Source of the DNA: an uncultured Clostridia bacterium
GTDB taxonomy: Bacteria > Bacillota > Clostridia > Christensenellales > CAG-138
Assembly (NCBI GenBank): GCA_937913075.1
Contig: CALEPU010000055.1
Location: 1 to 13,531 of the forward strand
Length of the DNA stretch: 13,531 nt
Reading direction: 5' to 3'
This document shows, piece after piece, positions 11,976 to 13,531 of this stretch. Under the pieces are notes generated by a model that had not been told where the DNA came from, did not search any database, and saw only the letters and a list, made by a program, of their open reading frames with translations. Within the stretch, counting starts at the first letter, position 1, and every line of letters begins with the position of its first letter. Position numbers and translations under genes: made by a program.

Positions 11976-13531
11976 ATGACTTCACCCAACAGGAGGGCGG
12001 TATACAGGCAGAGGCGTCTTCTGACGTTCCTCGTGATAATCTGTGTTATAGCCGTCGGCATACTCATTGCGCTTGCGGCGACTTCCATACACAACAAAAA
12101 TCACTCCGCCGGCACTGACGCCACGCAGGACCCCGGCTCCGCCTACAATTCGGGCGTGCCCATAATGCCCATTGGTACTCAGCAGGCGACTGACGGGACT
12201 GCGGGACCGGAGGCAACGGATCTCCCCGTGACTCCCGCTCCCACCGCCGTGCCTCCCGCCAATTACAAGGAAGTGGCGGCGCACAGCAGCGCGACGACTT
12301 CGGTGCACGGCTTTTATACCGAGCTGATGGTCAGCGGCTTACTTGCCAACAGCTATTCAGCAGCGGAGAAGATAAGCTTTGCAAATGACGCCGATTATGC
12401 CGAGATCGAGGGTATTACCACCTTCCGCGGGAGCTGCGCCAGACGCGACCCATTCTTCGGCGTTGCGGACATAAGCACGGGCAAGCTGCAAATTCTGTGG
12501 AACCGCGAGACCTTCAGCGTAGGCAAGGGCGAGGGCGGCAAATACTCCGGCGTTTGGACGGGCAGCGGCTGGACGGGTCAGGCGCTCGTCGTGCGCTGGG
12601 ACGCCGAAACCAAGGCGATAATGAATATGTATGACAGCGCCAAGGCGAAGGACGGGCTCATTGAGGTCATCTACGCCACTATGGACGGCAACATATACTT
12701 CTACGATATGGAGACCGGCGAACCGACGAGGAACAAGATAGTCATGGGCGTACCCTTTAAGGGCGCAGGCAGCATCGATCCGCGCGGGATACCCGTGCTT
12801 TACGTCGGTCAGGGCGATCATTATTCCGCCGAGGGCAAGGCGGCAAAGGCTTACGCGATTTCGCTTATTGACGGAAAGGTGCTTGCGACCTTCGGCGCAA
12901 AACCCGACCCCTTTGCCAAGAGGACGTGGCACGCATACGCCTCCGCGCCTATTATCGACGGCGACACCGATACTCTCTTCTACCCGGGAGAGAACGGCAT
13001 ACTCTACCGTGTCAAGCTCAATACAGAGTATGACAAGGCAGCGGGCACGCTGACCATGAAGCCCGATAATATGATCAAGCTGCGCTATCATACCGCAAGG
13101 ACGGATAACGGCGGCTACTGGCTCGGCTATGAATCGAGCGCGATCGCTTGGCGCAATTACCTCTACGTCTGCGACAACGCGGGCTATATGCAGTGCATCG
13201 ACGTCAACACCATGAAGACCGTTTGGGTGCAGGATATCTGGGACGACACCAACGCCACCCCCTGCCTTGAGGAGGATCCCGCCAACAACACCGCTTACCT
13301 TTACGTCGGCAACACGCTTGACAACAAGGCGGATGCGAACGGGCACGGCAAGGTAGCATTCTTCAAGATAGACGCCTGCACCGGGGAGATCATCTGGCCG
13401 GCGGAATCGGAGATCTACACGACTCATGATATCACCGGCGGCTATCTGCTGGAGCTTGATACTTATGATGATTATCATGTAAAGCAGGTCTCGGATTTTG
13501 AGACCGCGGGCGAGCAGCCGATCCAGTTCAA
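11976..13531 (+). CDS. Membrane-anchored PQQ-like beta-propeller protein (3' end cut)
   Basis: The frame is open from ATG 11976 to the window edge (518 codons), so the C-terminus is missing. GGAGG precedes the ATG by 8 bases. There is a basic N-terminus (NRRAVYRQRR), one membrane span at about 15-36 and then a Pro/Thr/Ala-rich linker (about 45-105), so the rest lies outside the membrane. From about 145 it has repeated beta-propeller blades of the PQQ-like type: ITTFRGSCARRDPFFGVADISTGKLQILW, then segments like GNIYFYDMETGEP, AYAISLIDGKVLATFG, LYVCDNAGYMQCIDVNTMKTVWVQD and AFFKIDACTGEIIW. The pattern 'x-x-x-D-x-x-T-G-x-x-x-W' marks blade ends. Such proteins are common in gut Clostridia and may bind sugars, peptides or wall components; the ligand is unknown. 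Confidence 0.85.
   Translation, partial: MTSPNRRAVYRQRRLLTFLVIICVIAVGILIALAATSIHNKNHSAGTDATQDPGSAYNSGVPIMPIGTQQATDGTAGPEATDLPVTPAPTAVPPANYKEVAAHSSATTSVHGFYTELMVSGLLANSYSAAEKISFANDADYAEIEGITTFRGSCARRDPFFGVADISTGKLQILWNRETFSVGKGEGGKYSGVWTGSGWTGQALVVRWDAETKAIMNMYDSAKAKDGLIEVIYATMDGNIYFYDMETGEPTRNKIVMGVPFKGAGSIDPRGIPVLYVGQGDHYSAEGKAAKAYAISLIDGKVLATFGAKPDPFAKRTWHAYASAPIIDGDTDTLFYPGENGILYRVKLNTEYDKAAGTLTMKPDNMIKLRYHTARTDNGGYWLGYESSAIAWRNYLYVCDNAGYMQCIDVNTMKTVWVQDIWDDTNATPCLEEDPANNTAYLYVGNTLDNKADANGHGKVAFFKIDACTGEIIWPAESEIYTTHDITGGYLLELDTYDDYHVKQVSDFETAGEQPIQF

Noticed and set aside
12357..13478. A 373-codon ORF on the minus strand
   Set aside because: It lies fully antisense to the PQQ-like propeller gene, whose frame is continuous to the window edge and has an RBS, promoter and recognisable blade motifs. 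The antisense product has no recognisable motif, is rich in Val/Ala/Ile/Arg, and has an ATA-rich start without an RBS. It is the shadow of a GC-biased codon pattern.

Overview
The window looks like chromosomal DNA from an endospore-forming, moderately GC-rich member of the Firmicutes (class Clostridia). The evidence is an adjacent spoIVFA/spoIVFB-like pair, strong AGGAGG ribosome binding sites before nearly every gene, and sigma-A type promoters with 17-bp spacers. Species or family cannot be fixed by eye. There are no rRNA or tRNA genes, insertion sequences or CRISPR arrays that I can see.

Left part (1-7157): a 5-formyl-THF cyclo-ligase missing its N-terminus meets, convergently, a minus-strand operon of a TetR-family regulator, a nitroreductase-family protein and a YjdF-like membrane protein. 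The intergenic region at 2712-2869 carries a consensus sigma-A promoter and several inverted repeats. From it a plus-strand operon diverges: HdeD/DUF308 membrane protein, an 85-aa protein of unknown function whose best start is interrupted by a stop codon, a bacterioferritin-like protein that has lost several metal ligands, a type-B carboxylesterase, a truncated DUF1275 membrane protein, and an AEC-family permease. A strong intrinsic terminator closes it at 7116-7155. The arrangement suggests a ligand-responsive stress or xenobiotic module under the TetR protein; that function is inferred from context only.

Right part (7158-13531): on the minus strand, in transcription order, come a HTH-S24 (LexA/CI-like) repressor with substituted catalytic residues, spoIVFA, spoIVFB and tgt. 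A hairpin between the repressor and spoIVFA is both terminator-like and contains the spoIVFA ribosome binding site. Divergent from the repressor, behind a consensus promoter, is a 39-aa single-span membrane protein. Then comes a lipoprotein cyclophilin (minus) with a second, well-formed internal start. Divergent from it is a secreted/anchored PQQ-like beta-propeller protein that runs off the right edge. The cyclophilin and propeller genes share back-to-back promoters whose -35 boxes abut.

Isoleucine codon choice differs between the two halves (ATA rare on the left in the genes sampled, common on the right). This fits an acquired left-hand module, though an assembly join cannot be excluded.
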